Below the pieces are notes generated by a model. That model was given only the letters and a program-made list of their open reading frames with translations. It was not told the DNA's origin and searched no databases. A program made the translations under genes and the position numbers. 14,363 nucleotides of DNA, from NCBI RefSeq assembly GCF_001279525.1, contig NZ_LGDY01000155.1, positions 1-14,363 on the forward strand, written 5' to 3'. The DNA comes from Nocardia sp. NRRL S-836 (GTDB lineage Bacteria > Actinomycetota > Actinomycetes > Mycobacteriales > Pseudonocardiaceae). Below, one piece after another: positions 1-7,570 of the stretch. The stretch's first letter is position 1. Each line of letters begins with the position of its first letter.

Positions 1-1
1 G

Positions 2-124
2 CTGCGCGTCACGACCGGCCCGTCCGGCGGCGGCACCTACGGCCGCCCCAGCCGTGCCAACTCGATCGGTGACGGGGCACGTGGCCTGTGGGTCTACCGG
101 TACCCCGAGCCGGTGACGGCGTGA
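2..124 (+). CDS. C-terminal end of an unidentified gene (5' part outside window)
   Basis: An open frame enters from the left edge and gives 40 residues ending WVYRYPEPVTA before TGA at 122-124. It is rich in Gly, Arg and Ser (it contains TTGPSGGGTYGRPSRANS). I do not recognise the family. The support for its being real is that its stop overlaps a GTG start (GTGA at 121-124) of the next gene, the usual sign of translational coupling. No domain can be assigned from so short a tail. Confidence 0.5.
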   Translation: MRVTTGPSGGGTYGRPSRANSIGDGARGLWVYRYPEPVTA

Positions 125-810
125 TCGACACGAACCGCCCAGACGAGGGGCTGGCCCGCCGCCCACGGAGCGCAGCCGCCCAGAGCCGCATGGTCCGTGC
201 CCTCCTCCAGGCCGCGGGCGTCGACCTGGCCGGGCTGAAAGTGCGGACGAACGACGTCCGTTTCGTGCCGGACGGAATCGAGTACACGACGACCATCGAC
301 GGCTTCACCAGGCCGATGGACGGCGACGACACCGTGACCGAGCAGGTCGACCAGCTGCGCGCGACGATCGTGCAGGCGATGAGCGAGTCGTTCGCCCAGG
401 TCGACTCGGACGACGCCTGGGTGTCGGTCACGACCAAGGCGCCGCGGCGGTTGTCGACACCCGAGGAACAGATCGCGTGGGCGCGAGCCCGGAAACTCTC
501 GACCTTCTCGTTCCGTCTGCCCCCGGTGTACCTGAGCTGTCCGATCGTGGCCCACAACAGCCTGGACGACTTCCTCGCCGACAGCTCACGGCTCGAACGC
601 CCGTATCAGGAGGTCGAGTTCCACGGCACCTATCGATGGTGCCCAGACTGCATGGACGGATGCCACTGCCTCGACTTCGTGGAAGTCCTGGGCATCGATC
701 CGCATGGCCACGACGAGGACATGCGCTGTATCTGGTGCCAGCTCACCGGCCGCGCGCCGTACGAGGCCCGGATCGCCGGGGCGATGATCGGTGAGGGACT
801 CGACCTGTGA
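121..810 (+). CDS. Hypothetical protein with C-terminal cysteine cluster
   Basis: A 229-residue protein. I chose GTG 121 because it overlaps the upstream stop as GTGA; an in-frame GTG at 88 is possible but would overlap the previous gene by 37 nt. The N-terminal two thirds is mixed alpha/beta with no motif I know. The C-terminal part has Cys174, Cys177, Cys181, Cys183, Cys203 and Cys206 (RWCPDCMDGCHC and RCIWC). This pattern fits a zinc-binding knuckle; metal binding is inferred. The stop overlaps the GTG of the following, now broken, gene, so the three once formed a coupled run. I do not recognise the family; a role as a small DNA- or protein-binding factor would be speculation. Confidence 0.75.
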   Translation: MIDTNRPDEGLARRPRSAAAQSRMVRALLQAAGVDLAGLKVRTNDVRFVPDGIEYTTTIDGFTRPMDGDDTVTEQVDQLRATIVQAMSESFAQVDSDDAWVSVTTKAPRRLSTPEEQIAWARARKLSTFSFRLPPVYLSCPIVAHNSLDDFLADSSRLERPYQEVEFHGTYRWCPDCMDGCHCLDFVEVLGIDPHGHDEDMRCIWCQLTGRAPYEARIAGAMIGEGLDL

Positions 811-1627
811 CGCACGGCCCTCCGCAAACCCAAGCCGATCACAGCCTGACTGGCGACAACCATCCCATGCCCCTGGCGGAGGAGTCAGCACCCGACCGTG
901 CCCGGCACACCCTGACCACCCTGTGGTAGGACGTCGCACGCCAGGTCGCCCGGCACAGCTCCGCGACCGCCGGACGGGCCGCGGTCGGCCCAGGTGCCGG
1001 CCCGCGTGGTGAAGCTCGTCCGCACGCTGCGCCGCGCCGAGCCGGGGTGCCCGCCGGTGCGGGCCCTGTCCGACAAGCTCACCGCCAGCTCGGACGCCCA
1101 GGCCGGGCGGCTCTGTCCGCCGCGCCCAACCGACGGTGCACCTCGCGTCCCCCAACGGGGCCCTGCTCTGCAGCTAGTCCTGCACTCTCGGCTACATCGT
1201 CGGCGAGTTCGTCGGCTGCGGCGTCGAGCCGCTGATCGCCGCGCTGCTGTACGCCGAGATCGAACCCGGCCGGCTGTGCCGGCGATGCGCCACCAATCCC
1301 GGGTTCCACCATCGCCATGCCGATGACTGGACCCGCCGCCTGCCCGACCCACGCCGTGTGCAGATCTCCCTGCACCGCGATCTCGCGCCCGAGGCGCCGC
1401 TCGTGCTCGACACGTTGCTGCACGACGGAATCGCGCTGCCGGTCACAGTCGGTGCGGTGGTCATCGACGTCGAGCAGGCCGCGCAATCCCTGTGGCCAGT
1501 CCTGAACACGCCGGCCGGCATCGGCGGTGACCGCAAGCTGGGAGCTCTGGCGCTGCTTGCGTGCTCAACGGCAACGGCGTCACCCCACAGCCGGCACATC
1601 TCTGGTGTCCGGCGTCACCGGTCCTGA
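807..1627 (+). pseudogene. Decayed gene, two in-frame amber stops and at least two frameshifts
   Basis: The reading starts at GTG 807, which overlaps the previous stop (GTGA). Frame 0 gives MTHGPPQTQADHS... up to TAG 927-929 and resumes as DVARQVARHSSATAGRAAVG. It then passes to frame 1 near 985 (ARVVKLVRTLRR..., LSDKLTASSDAQAGRL) and to frame 2 near 1115 (TVHLASPNGALLCS). A second TAG lies at 1175-1177, and the reading then continues open to TGA 1625-1627. The last part includes LCRRCATN, which with the upstream cysteines may be a zinc site, and a well-formed stretch ending near HISGVRRHRS. Joined, the pieces would make a protein of about 270 residues. The family is unknown. The coupled start and the good coding character on each side of every break argue for a once real gene. 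Assembly error is an alternative. Confidence 0.6.
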
Positions 1628-1635
1628 GATACGGA

Positions 1636-1675
1636 ATCGGTAGCTGTGCGCGGACCCCACCGCACAGCCACCGAT
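1636..1675 (+). terminator. Hairpin, 15-bp stem with one mismatch, 10-nt loop
   Basis: The left arm at 1636-1650 and right arm at 1661-1675 are complementary at 14 of 15 positions (ATCGGT.GCTGTGCG). The hairpin lies just after the stop of the decayed gene and about 85 nt before the next start. No U-tract follows, which is usual for actinobacterial hairpin terminators. Its role as a terminator is inferred from position. Confidence 0.55.
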
Positions 1676-1759
1676 CGCCGCGAGTGACGGACGTGGTAGC
1701 CGAACACCCATGCTGGCCCTGCCGGATCCGCGGCAACCGAATCCGAGGAGCGACAAGAC

Positions 1760-2083
1760 ATGGCGACAGTGAGTTTCAAGGCGAAGGTCAGTGATGTCTT
1801 CTCCGTAGAAGGCGAGTTGCTGTACCGCGAAGTAAGAGTGCCGGTCATCGGCACCCGTCACTGCGACATGGCCGCCTTTCGCGGCCATCCTAGGTTCCAG
1901 GGGCTTGCCAACAGCGAGCTGTTCCTCGGCGCGCTCAAGGGCACCTTGGAAGGCATGGGTGTGAACGTCGGCGGCAAGCTTCGTTTGGACAGCCTTCCGC
2001 CCGGAGTTGCGGTAGACGACACCGGCTTCCTGGCAGTCGTCACGATCGAGGTCGGCCCCGACGCCGACTGGCGGGTGCGTTGA
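1760..2083 (+). CDS. Small hypothetical protein
   Basis: A 107-residue protein starting at ATG 1760, with a GAGGAG-type ribosome-binding site about 10 nt upstream (near 1744-1749). It opens MATVSFKAKVSDVFSVEGEL and is largely beta-strand-like, with one Cys (Cys35, in TRHCDMAAFRG) and no membrane segment or signal peptide. I do not recognise the family. It follows a hairpin terminator, so it may begin a new transcript, and precedes the PP-loop gene by about 290 nt. Its base composition and codon use look normal for the window. Confidence 0.7.
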   Translation: MATVSFKAKVSDVFSVEGELLYREVRVPVIGTRHCDMAAFRGHPRFQGLANSELFLGALKGTLEGMGVNVGGKLRLDSLPPGVAVDDTGFLAVVTIEVGPDADWRVR

Positions 2084-2374
2084 AGGGACGCCCTTGCAAT
2101 CCGTCTCTACGCGGGCGGCGACATGGCTTCCTGGCCCGCCCGCGGCAACGTGGACTATTCGCCGCCTACGCGGCCTGGATTGCAGGCACGGTTGTCCTCG
2201 CTGGACAGCGCCCTGAGCCGCATCGTCAACGGCGGCCAGTTGGAGCAGCTCAAGACCAAGGCCGTGCGGTCCTTCACCGTTCACCGACCAGCACCGTCAG
2301 TACGTCGCTTCAAGAGGCGCCCTCGAGACCTCCTGAAGCGCGCCAGTCTTTTCGAAAGCGAGGTGAGCCGCGTC
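2084..2374 (+). other. Ambiguous coding stretch before the PP-loop gene
   Basis: The frame of the downstream PP-loop gene stays open back to ATG 2123, giving a basic 84-residue extension that contains SRIVNGGQLEQLKTKAVRSF. A different frame gives the hydrophobic run LFAAYAAWIAGTVVLAGQ around 2145-2200. Neither has a convincing ribosome-binding site. Three readings are possible: a decayed small gene with a frameshift, a separate small protein, or a long N-terminal extension. I prefer decayed or non-coding, because a good start for the next gene exists at 2375. Confidence 0.3.
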
Positions 2375-3250
2375 ATGCTGGTCGACCTGTCCTCCTACGA
2401 CCTCATCCTGGTGAATGAGAGCGGCGGAAAAGACTCCCAAGCGATGCTCACCCATGTCGTCGGGCTGTGCGACGCCGCAGGGATCGACCGTTGGCGCATC
2501 GTGGTCGTACATGCCGACCTCGGCCGGGTCGAATGGCGCGGCACCCGGGAGCTCGCCGAGCTGCACGCCAAGGCGTACGGGCTGCGGTTCGAGGCCGTGT
2601 CGCGCTCCGAGGACCTGCTCGATCAGGTCATCAGCCGCCGGGCTGCGCTCGATCGCGCCGCGGACAAGCTGGAAGCCGAGGGCAAGCCGGATGAGGCCGC
2701 GAAGAAGCGGAACGCCCCTGCTTGGATGTCCATGTCGGCGCGCTACTGCACTTCGGATCAGAAGACGTCGCAGGTCAAGAAGTTGATGACCCGCCTGGTT
2801 GTCGAGCACCGCACTCGTAACCCCGGCACGGTGTTCCGGCCGGTGCGAATCCTCAACTGCCTGGGTCTGCGTAAGCAGGAGTCTCCGGCTCGGTCCAAGA
2901 AGCCCGAGTTCGAGGTCGACAAGTCCGCGACCAACGGCAAGCGGCACGTCGACCGGTGGCTCCCGATCTTCGGCTGGTCCACCGAACAGGTATGGTCGAA
3001 GATCCGCCAATCGGGCCTGCCTCACCACCCCGCCTACGATGCCGGGATGCCGCGCGCGTCGTGTGTGTTCTGCATCGGCGCGGGACGCGAGCAGCTCGTG
3101 CTGGCCGCCCGACTGCACCCCGAGCTGGCCGCCGAATACCTGGCGGTCGAGCAACGGGTGGGACATTCGTTCAAGCCGGGCTTGAGCATGGCCCGGATCA
3201 TCGAGCTGTCCTCGGCAGCACAGGTTGGCACCCAGGACGAAACAGCGTGA
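2375..3250 (+). CDS. PP-loop ATPase, phosphoadenosine phosphosulfate reductase-like
   Basis: A 291-residue protein from ATG 2375, preceded by AGGTGAG at 2361-2367; the frame is open further upstream to 2123, but this start has the best ribosome-binding site and begins just before the domain. Visible PAPS-reductase/N-type ATP pyrophosphatase features are the PP-loop SGGKDSQA (residues 16-23), a following VVVHADLGRVEW segment, ARYCTSDQK (the Cys/Lys segment typical of the superfamily), GLRKQESPARSKK, and a terminal SCVFC pair (Cys230, Cys233). The family adenylates substrates for sulfur transfer or reduction. Members in mobile elements include DndC-like proteins of DNA phosphorothioation, but no dndB, dndD or dndE is seen here. 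No sulfite reductase or cysteine-biosynthesis gene is adjacent, so assimilatory PAPS reduction is unlikely. The substrate is unknown. Confidence 0.85.
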   Translation: MLVDLSSYDLILVNESGGKDSQAMLTHVVGLCDAAGIDRWRIVVVHADLGRVEWRGTRELAELHAKAYGLRFEAVSRSEDLLDQVISRRAALDRAADKLEAEGKPDEAAKKRNAPAWMSMSARYCTSDQKTSQVKKLMTRLVVEHRTRNPGTVFRPVRILNCLGLRKQESPARSKKPEFEVDKSATNGKRHVDRWLPIFGWSTEQVWSKIRQSGLPHHPAYDAGMPRASCVFCIGAGREQLVLAARLHPELAAEYLAVEQRVGHSFKPGLSMARIIELSSAAQVGTQDETA

Positions 3251-3601
3251 CCGCGATTCCGTAGACACGTTCAGTCTGGCGGTGATCGCCGCACTGGCCC
3301 AGGACGTCATGGTCCGAGCGTGAGTGCCCCGCCTGCCACATCAAGGCGGACAACGTTCCCGAGGCGACCCGACTCAGGCAAGAAGCGTTGTGAGTCCAGC
3401 AAGGCCGCGTCCTGGGCGACGTCGACCACCCGGACCGCGATCTCAACACCCAGGTCGGCATCACCTTACGCGGCCGGGGCAATCGACGCCCTGCCGCTGC
3501 CCTGGATCCCGACAGCGAAGCATTCGGCGCGGCTCGCACCTTACCTTCGGGGAGGGGCACGGGCCGCGCGCTGCTTTCCAGACACAGAACAGGAGCGCGC
3601 G
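3248..3601 (+). pseudogene. Probable decayed gene fragment
   Basis: GTG 3248 overlaps the PP-loop gene's stop (GTGA), but that frame closes after five codons. A neighbouring frame reads DTFSLAVIAALAQDVMVRA up to TGA 3321, and a third picks up at 3322 with ECPACHIKADNVPEATRLR, stops at TGA, then stays open through LGDVDHPDRDLNTQVGITLR. The Cys pair and continuous coding character suggest the wreck of a small gene coupled to the PP-loop gene. I cannot name the family, and chance open frames in GC-rich DNA are a real alternative. Confidence 0.35.
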
Positions 3602-3847
3602 GTGCAGTCATCCACTGTGGACCGCTATGTCCTGCGCATCGACTTGGCCAACAAGTCCGGTCAAGTCATCGACGCGGCCGGGCGCGCGGTGGCCATCTTC
3701 GGGCCGGACGTGACCCGCGGCTCGGCGCTGCGCACCATCGCGCCGCACGGCTGGTCCTTGCCGCCAGATCCGGAGTGGACCCAGGTTGACCCGCCGGAAT
3801 GCCCCGTGTTCTGGGTGGGCAACGACGAGAAGGAGCGACCCTCGTGA
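3602..3847 (+). CDS. Small hypothetical protein
   Basis: An 81-residue protein starting at GTG 3602, preceded by AGGAG at 3591-3595 with 6-nt spacing. The frame is open to 3320, but the upstream part is low-quality sequence, so the longer start is rejected. It opens VQSSTVDRYVLRIDLANKSG and is predicted to be mostly beta, soluble and slightly acidic at the C-terminus. I do not recognise the family. Its stop TGA overlaps the next GTG (GTGA at 3844-3847), so it is translationally coupled to the 435-residue protein and heads the run of hypotheticals that continues to 7054. Confidence 0.7.
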   Translation: MQSSTVDRYVLRIDLANKSGQVIDAAGRAVAIFGPDVTRGSALRTIAPHGWSLPPDPEWTQVDPPECPVFWVGNDEKERPS

Positions 3848-5151
3848 CCGACACCGCCACGAGCACCCATGCCGGGCTCATGAACGGGCTCCGCAGCACG
3901 CTGGTGATCTCCGGTGGCATGTTCGAGCGCGACGCCGTCGGCGCGATCGCCGCCGCCTTGTTGCGACAGCCGCACGCAACCGGAAAGCCGGGCAACGTGG
4001 AGTACGAAGCCACCGTACGTGCGATCGCACAGGTGGCGTTCACTGCGTTGTTCGAGCACTGCTCCGGTCACCGCGGCACCATCGACCTGCCGCTGACCGG
4101 CACCCCGTACGCCGCGATGCTGCTGCTCGCGGGGTCTCTCGTGGCGGAGAACGAGCAGATGCGGGAAGCCGCTCGACGCAACGCCCAGTTCAACCTGGCG
4201 CACGAGCAGCAGCTGCTCGACCGGATCGAGAGCCTGCGCGGGATCGCCGAGGGCTACAACTCGCTGCACGGCAGCAAGCCGGATGCCTCCGCGCGGGAGG
4301 TCGCGCACATGGCTTGGGTCGACCACCGGCACCGGCACAACATCGGCGGTCAGCACACGCCGCGTTTCTGCAAGGCGTGCCACGTGAGCAGTTCGGAAGC
4401 GCACCGACTGTTCGCCGCGGTCTCCGATGAGACCCACGGGCAGCACGACGGCGCCGTACTCGAACCGCAGTTGCTGACCGGGCATGTCAGTCCTGAGACG
4501 GCGTACGTGGTGAAGTCCCGCGACCAGGCGCGGGTCAAGCCGCGTGCCGACGACCACGTGATGCGCTACTGGATCGAGACCCGCGAGAAGGGTGCGCGGG
4601 CCGGGATGCAGCGCCTGATGCACCAGAGCAACTACCGCTGCGAACCTGGCGAGTGGAATCCGCCGCAGCACGACCCCTACGCCTCGCTCGTGATCATGTA
4701 CCTGGACGAGGACGGGCTGTTCGGCAGCTGGCAGTTCTCAACGCACGTGATGACGCCGGTGAGCTCGCGGGCCTTCCGCAGGTCGGCACTGTTCGCACAG
4801 CTCGGCGAGGCCCAGCGCGACAAGTTCGAGCAGCTCTGCGTCACCGCGCGCCACGAGTACGCGGAGCGGTGGGACAGGTTCGAACGTGACTCCCAGGCCC
4901 TGGCCGACTACATCCGTGCGACCGGCGAAGAGCCTCAGGCGGTCGAGAACGACCGGTGGGTGAGCTCGGACGGCACCGTGGCTATCCGGCACACGTTCGC
5001 CGAACACCTGGTGCGGGCGCGCGAGCTGCTTCAGCGGCGATCGGCGCCAGAAGCGAGCCTTCTGCCACCGCGGACGCAAACGAGGAACCCAGGACGTGGT
5101 GTGAGTGAAATGGCCTGGCAGCAGGAACAAGTGGAGGTAGTAGAGCGATGA
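3844..5151 (+). CDS. Hypothetical 435-residue protein, central His/Cys segment
   Basis: The start is GTG 3844, overlapping the preceding stop, with AAGGAG at 3829-3834. Residues 1-110 form an Ala-rich helical region. Around 118-150 is a long charged helix (ENEQMREAARRNAQFNLAHE) that may be a coiled coil. A His-rich DHRHRH (160-165) precedes a Cys pair at 176 and 179 (RFCKACH), a possible single zinc site. The middle and C-terminal thirds are aromatic and charged, with no motif I can name. There are no membrane segments. Its stop overlaps the ATG of the next gene (ATGA, 5148-5151). It is the largest intact protein of the cassette, so it may be the core component, but no function can be read. 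Confidence 0.8.
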   Translation: MTDTATSTHAGLMNGLRSTLVISGGMFERDAVGAIAAALLRQPHATGKPGNVEYEATVRAIAQVAFTALFEHCSGHRGTIDLPLTGTPYAAMLLLAGSLVAENEQMREAARRNAQFNLAHEQQLLDRIESLRGIAEGYNSLHGSKPDASAREVAHMAWVDHRHRHNIGGQHTPRFCKACHVSSSEAHRLFAAVSDETHGQHDGAVLEPQLLTGHVSPETAYVVKSRDQARVKPRADDHVMRYWIETREKGARAGMQRLMHQSNYRCEPGEWNPPQHDPYASLVIMYLDEDGLFGSWQFSTHVMTPVSSRAFRRSALFAQLGEAQRDKFEQLCVTARHEYAERWDRFERDSQALADYIRATGEEPQAVENDRWVSSDGTVAIRHTFAEHLVRARELLQRRSAPEASLLPPRTQTRNPGRGVSEMAWQQEQVEVVER

Positions 5152-5720
5152 GGATTGTTCCGATCAACAACGCCGAGGAGTTGCCGCTCCCGGACGTGGT
5201 GTGCCGCACGTGCACCGAACCGCTGGTCCGCCGCCGGTCCTCCGCGGGTGAGATCTCCTGGAAGCACGGCGGAAGCGGCGACCGCGACCACGAGGTCGAG
5301 CCCATGCCGCGGTCGGAAGCCGAGTCGGTGAAGCTGACCTGTGACTTCTGCTGCGTCAACGAGCCGGTGTGGAGCTACCGCACCAAAGAGCCGCTCACCC
5401 TTTCGATCCAGAGCCCCAACCTCTCCGAAGAACTGGAAACGCAGCAGATCAGCCGCGGGTCGAAGCACGGACGCCGCACCATCGTCAAACGGCACAAGGA
5501 AGCGGACGCCACCGATCTGATTGAGACCGTCGATGCTCAACCGTGGGCGGCGTGCGCCGAGTGCGCCGAGCTCGTCGAGCTGCGCGACGTGAACCGGTTG
5601 GTCACTCGGGTGCACCGGACGAACCCTCGGCTCGCTACCGAGTCGACCAAGAGGTTGAAGACCTTCTACCAGCCCTTCATGCGGTCGATCGCCCACCGCA
5701 CTGAAATCACCTCCGGCTAG
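5148..5720 (+). CDS. Hypothetical zinc-ribbon-like protein
   Basis: A 190-residue protein starting at ATG 5148, which overlaps the previous stop. Three cysteine pairs are visible: Cys19/Cys22 (VCRTC), Cys65/Cys68 with Cys69 (TCDFCC) and Cys136/Cys139 (CAEC). The layout CDFC...W.Y followed some 70 residues later by WAACAECAELVE and a short helix resembles a widespread actinobacterial family of uncharacterised small zinc-ribbon proteins; I know it only by pattern and have no function for it. The unpaired N-terminal CxxC looks like an added segment. It is translationally coupled to the 435-residue gene. Metal binding is inferred. Confidence 0.75.
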   Translation: MRIVPINNAEELPLPDVVCRTCTEPLVRRRSSAGEISWKHGGSGDRDHEVEPMPRSEAESVKLTCDFCCVNEPVWSYRTKEPLTLSIQSPNLSEELETQQISRGSKHGRRTIVKRHKEADATDLIETVDAQPWAACAECAELVELRDVNRLVTRVHRTNPRLATESTKRLKTFYQPFMRSIAHRTEITSG

Positions 5721-5770
5721 CAGGCCCGTCAACACCGGCTGTTGGACCGGACATCCGAGAGGGGGCCTGC
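5720..5770 (+). promoter_or_regulatory. Inverted repeat enclosing the leader of the next gene
   Basis: GCAGGCCC at 5720-5727 is the exact complement of GGGCCTGC at 5763-5770, which ends at the ATG of the next gene and covers part of its G-rich ribosome-binding site (5757-5765). A nested hairpin, CAACA-CCGGC-TGTTG, sits at 5731-5745. Folding could mask the site and weaken uncoupled translation. The pairing is seen; the regulatory role is inferred. Confidence 0.35.
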
Positions 5771-6298
5771 ATGGCTTTTGGCGATAAGGCAGACATGCGT
5801 GCAGCGAACCTGCTGCTCACCTCCGTACGCGAGCTCACCGCGGTCGGCAAGCTCTATGGTCGTGCGCAGTACACGCTGACCAAGACCGGCCGCGACGGCG
5901 GCAGCGGTCAGGGGCTCACCATCACGATCCTCGGCGCGACGGAGGAGGCCTTGATGAAGGCTCTGGTGTTGCTGGTCGACGGCAACGCCGAGCGTGCTGC
6001 GGAGCTGCGCACGCAGCTGAGGAACAACGACGACCAGGCTGTGGAACCGCGGCTGATGACGCTGGCCCGCGAGTGGTTTCCACTGACGTGCTGGAACTCG
6101 TTCTGCCGGGTCGAGCACTGCTCGGGCATCGAGCACTGCGACTCCACGGGGCACAGCTGGACGCAGCGCGAAGGCTTCGTCTACAACCCCCGCACCGACG
6201 AATATGACCTACGTGAGCATGATCGCGACAGCCCAGTGCAGACCCTCTACCGCCGGGACGCCGTGACGCCGACGCTCGTCGACCCGGACAAGGAGTGA
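5771..6298 (+). CDS. Hypothetical protein with Cys/His cluster
   Basis: A 175-residue protein starting at ATG 5771 with GAGAGGGGG just upstream. Residues 1-85 have an alpha/beta pattern (LLLTSVRELTAVGKLYG, then LTITILGATEEALMKALVLL). The second half carries Cys107, Cys112, Cys117, His122, Cys123 and His127 in CWNSFCRVEHCSGIEHC, a plausible metal-binding cluster. The C-terminus is charged and probably flexible. I do not recognise the family. It follows the zinc-ribbon gene after 50 nt and is followed after one base by a 34-codon ORF, so it belongs to the same transcript unless the inverted repeat before it acts as a break. Confidence 0.75.
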   Translation: MAFGDKADMRAANLLLTSVRELTAVGKLYGRAQYTLTKTGRDGGSGQGLTITILGATEEALMKALVLLVDGNAERAAELRTQLRNNDDQAVEPRLMTLAREWFPLTCWNSFCRVEHCSGIEHCDSTGHSWTQREGFVYNPRTDEYDLREHDRDSPVQTLYRRDAVTPTLVDPDKE

Positions 6299-6299
6299 G

Positions 6300-6404
6300 A
6301 TGACCCGCGGGGCAAGCGACCAGCAGACCCTGCACCAGCACTGCCGGCACAGTGCCGCCCCGACCAGCGCCCAAACTCGCGGGCCGCTACCACACAAGGA
6401 CTGA
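6300..6404 (+). CDS. Possible 34-residue small protein
   Basis: ATG 6300 lies one base after the stop of the previous gene, with AGGAG at 6291-6295 (4-nt spacing), and ends at TGA 6402-6404, two bases before the next GTG. The predicted peptide opens MTRGASDQQTLHQHCRHSAA. It could be a true small protein, or simply a leader that keeps ribosomes moving into the next gene. No family is recognised. Confidence 0.35.
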   Translation: MTRGASDQQTLHQHCRHSAAPTSAQTRGPLPHKD

Positions 6405-6406
6405 CC

Positions 6407-7054
6407 GTGACCCCACCAGCGTCGGCCACCGCATTCACCCAGCTGGTCGCCGATCTACTGCCTGCCGCCGCCGACATCGACAACAGCACGTGGAAGGTCC
6501 GCAAACTGCCCCCGCCGGGGCCTCTGTCCGCGGACTCGGCGTGGACGCTGATTCGCACGGACGGGCCGATGGTCGCCCTGACCTTCCGGGAGTGGCCGCA
6601 CGGCCGCCGCGGCAAGCTGACCGCCACGCTGGAGCTGCCCGCGGCGCTGCGTGAGTTTTACGGTGACGACCCCGCTCTGCCTCGACCGGAGTTCAGGGCC
6701 GACGCCTCGCCGCAGCAAGTCGCCGACAAGATCGCCGCGCTGCTGCTGCCGCGATGGTCCGCCGTGCACCAGGTCGCGCAGACACGCAAAGCCCAAGCCG
6801 ACGCCTACCAGCGAAGCTGCAAGGCCGTGAGCAAGGCGCTGGTGGCCGCGGTCGGCGACGATCTGGCGGTCGAGCAGGGCTGGGACTACGTAAGCCTGGC
6901 TGCGGGCAACGGCTTGGTCGACGGCAAGATGTTCATCCGCTCACCACGCGATGTCGTCATTCAGCTCAGGACCGACGATCCCGCTGTGGCCGTCGCGGTC
7001 GCCCGCGCCCTGGGCGCGTCGCTGTCCACTCCGGATCGGGCCACCACCATCTAG
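6407..7054 (+). CDS. Hypothetical protein
   Basis: A 215-residue protein starting at GTG 6407 with AAGGA at 6396-6400. It opens MTPPASATAFTQLVADLLPA. It looks soluble, with alternating strands around 30-80 (WTLIRTDGPMVALTFREW) and helices around 100-150, including a long lysine/arginine/glutamine-rich helix (VAQTRKAQADAYQRSC). The C-terminal 60 residues have an alpha/beta pattern ending LGASLSTPDRATTI. It has no cysteine cluster, unlike its neighbours. I do not recognise the family. It is the last gene of the tightly packed run; a short hairpin follows at 7081-7096. Confidence 0.75.
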   Translation: MTPPASATAFTQLVADLLPAAADIDNSTWKVRKLPPPGPLSADSAWTLIRTDGPMVALTFREWPHGRRGKLTATLELPAALREFYGDDPALPRPEFRADASPQQVADKIAALLLPRWSAVHQVAQTRKAQADAYQRSCKAVSKALVAAVGDDLAVEQGWDYVSLAAGNGLVDGKMFIRSPRDVVIQLRTDDPAVAVAVARALGASLSTPDRATTI

Positions 7055-7080
7055 CGGGCGGCAAGCCGAGCGGCGCCGTC

Positions 7081-7096
7081 GCATCCCCGCGGATGC
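7081..7096 (+). terminator. Short hairpin after the hypothetical cassette
   Basis: GCATCC-CCGC-GGATGC forms a 6-bp perfect stem 27 nt downstream of the last cassette stop codon. No T-tract follows. It is a weak candidate terminator, judged by position only. Confidence 0.3.
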
Positions 7097-7242
7097 AAAC
7101 ATGTGTCCGACCACCCGATCTGGCTGACAAGCCCCGATGACACGCACGCCCAGCGAGTCCGGCGATGCCTGGCACGGTCCGCAGACGCCGAAGTTGGACT
7201 ACACGGCAGTGGTGTTACCAACGAATCTGGAGGTCATGAAAG

Positions 7243-7570
7243 ATGGGGCTGCGCATTCTGATCACGGGCTCGCGGACGTGGGCCGATCGAGCGATGATCC
7301 GCGCGGCGCTGGCCGAAGTGTGGAACCCGGACTCGGTTCTGGTGTCGGGCGCGTGCCCGAACGGCGCTACGCGCTCTGCGAGGCGTGCTGGAGCCGCTGG
7401 GGCGGACGATCGAGCGCCATCCCGCGGACTGAGACCGTTATCGCCGTCGCGCAGGGTTCGTGCGCAACGAGGAGATGGTCAAGGCCGGTGCGGACCTGTG
7501 CCTGGCATTCATCCGAGGCAACTTGGCGGGCGCGAGTAACACCGCGAAGCTCGCGCAGGAGGCGGGCACG
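7243..7570 (+). pseudogene. Broken DUF2493 / YspA-like SLOG-fold gene
   Basis: ATG 7243, with GGAGG at 7229-7233, begins MGLRILITGSRTWADRAM, the typical N-terminus of DUF2493 (YspA-like, SLOG superfamily, Rossmann-like nucleotide-ligand fold). It continues VLVSGACPNGA and then leaves frame. The next conserved block, LCEACWSRWGG, is one frame over (about 7376-7406). The block IERHPAD reads in the third frame, where the expected Trp codon is TGA (7430-7432), followed by the conserved RNEEMVKAGADLCLAFIRG and GASNTAKLAQEAG. The gene therefore has two frameshifts and one nonsense change. Homology stops near 7570, a few residues short of the usual C-terminus, where transposase remnant sequence on the other strand begins. 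It is almost certainly non-functional unless the breaks are sequencing errors. Confidence 0.8.

Noticed and set aside
2123..2374. N-terminal extension of the PP-loop protein to ATG 2123
   Set aside because: The extension is basic and low in domain character and lacks a ribosome-binding site, whereas ATG 2375 has AGGTGAG at good spacing.
2297..3310. A 337-codon minus-strand open frame opposite the PP-loop gene
   Set aside because: The plus-strand product has clear family motifs; the antisense product has none and no ribosome-binding site.
3661..4671. A 336-codon minus-strand open frame
   Set aside because: It mirrors the codon phase of the 3844 gene, which is supported by a coupled start and by its cassette context.
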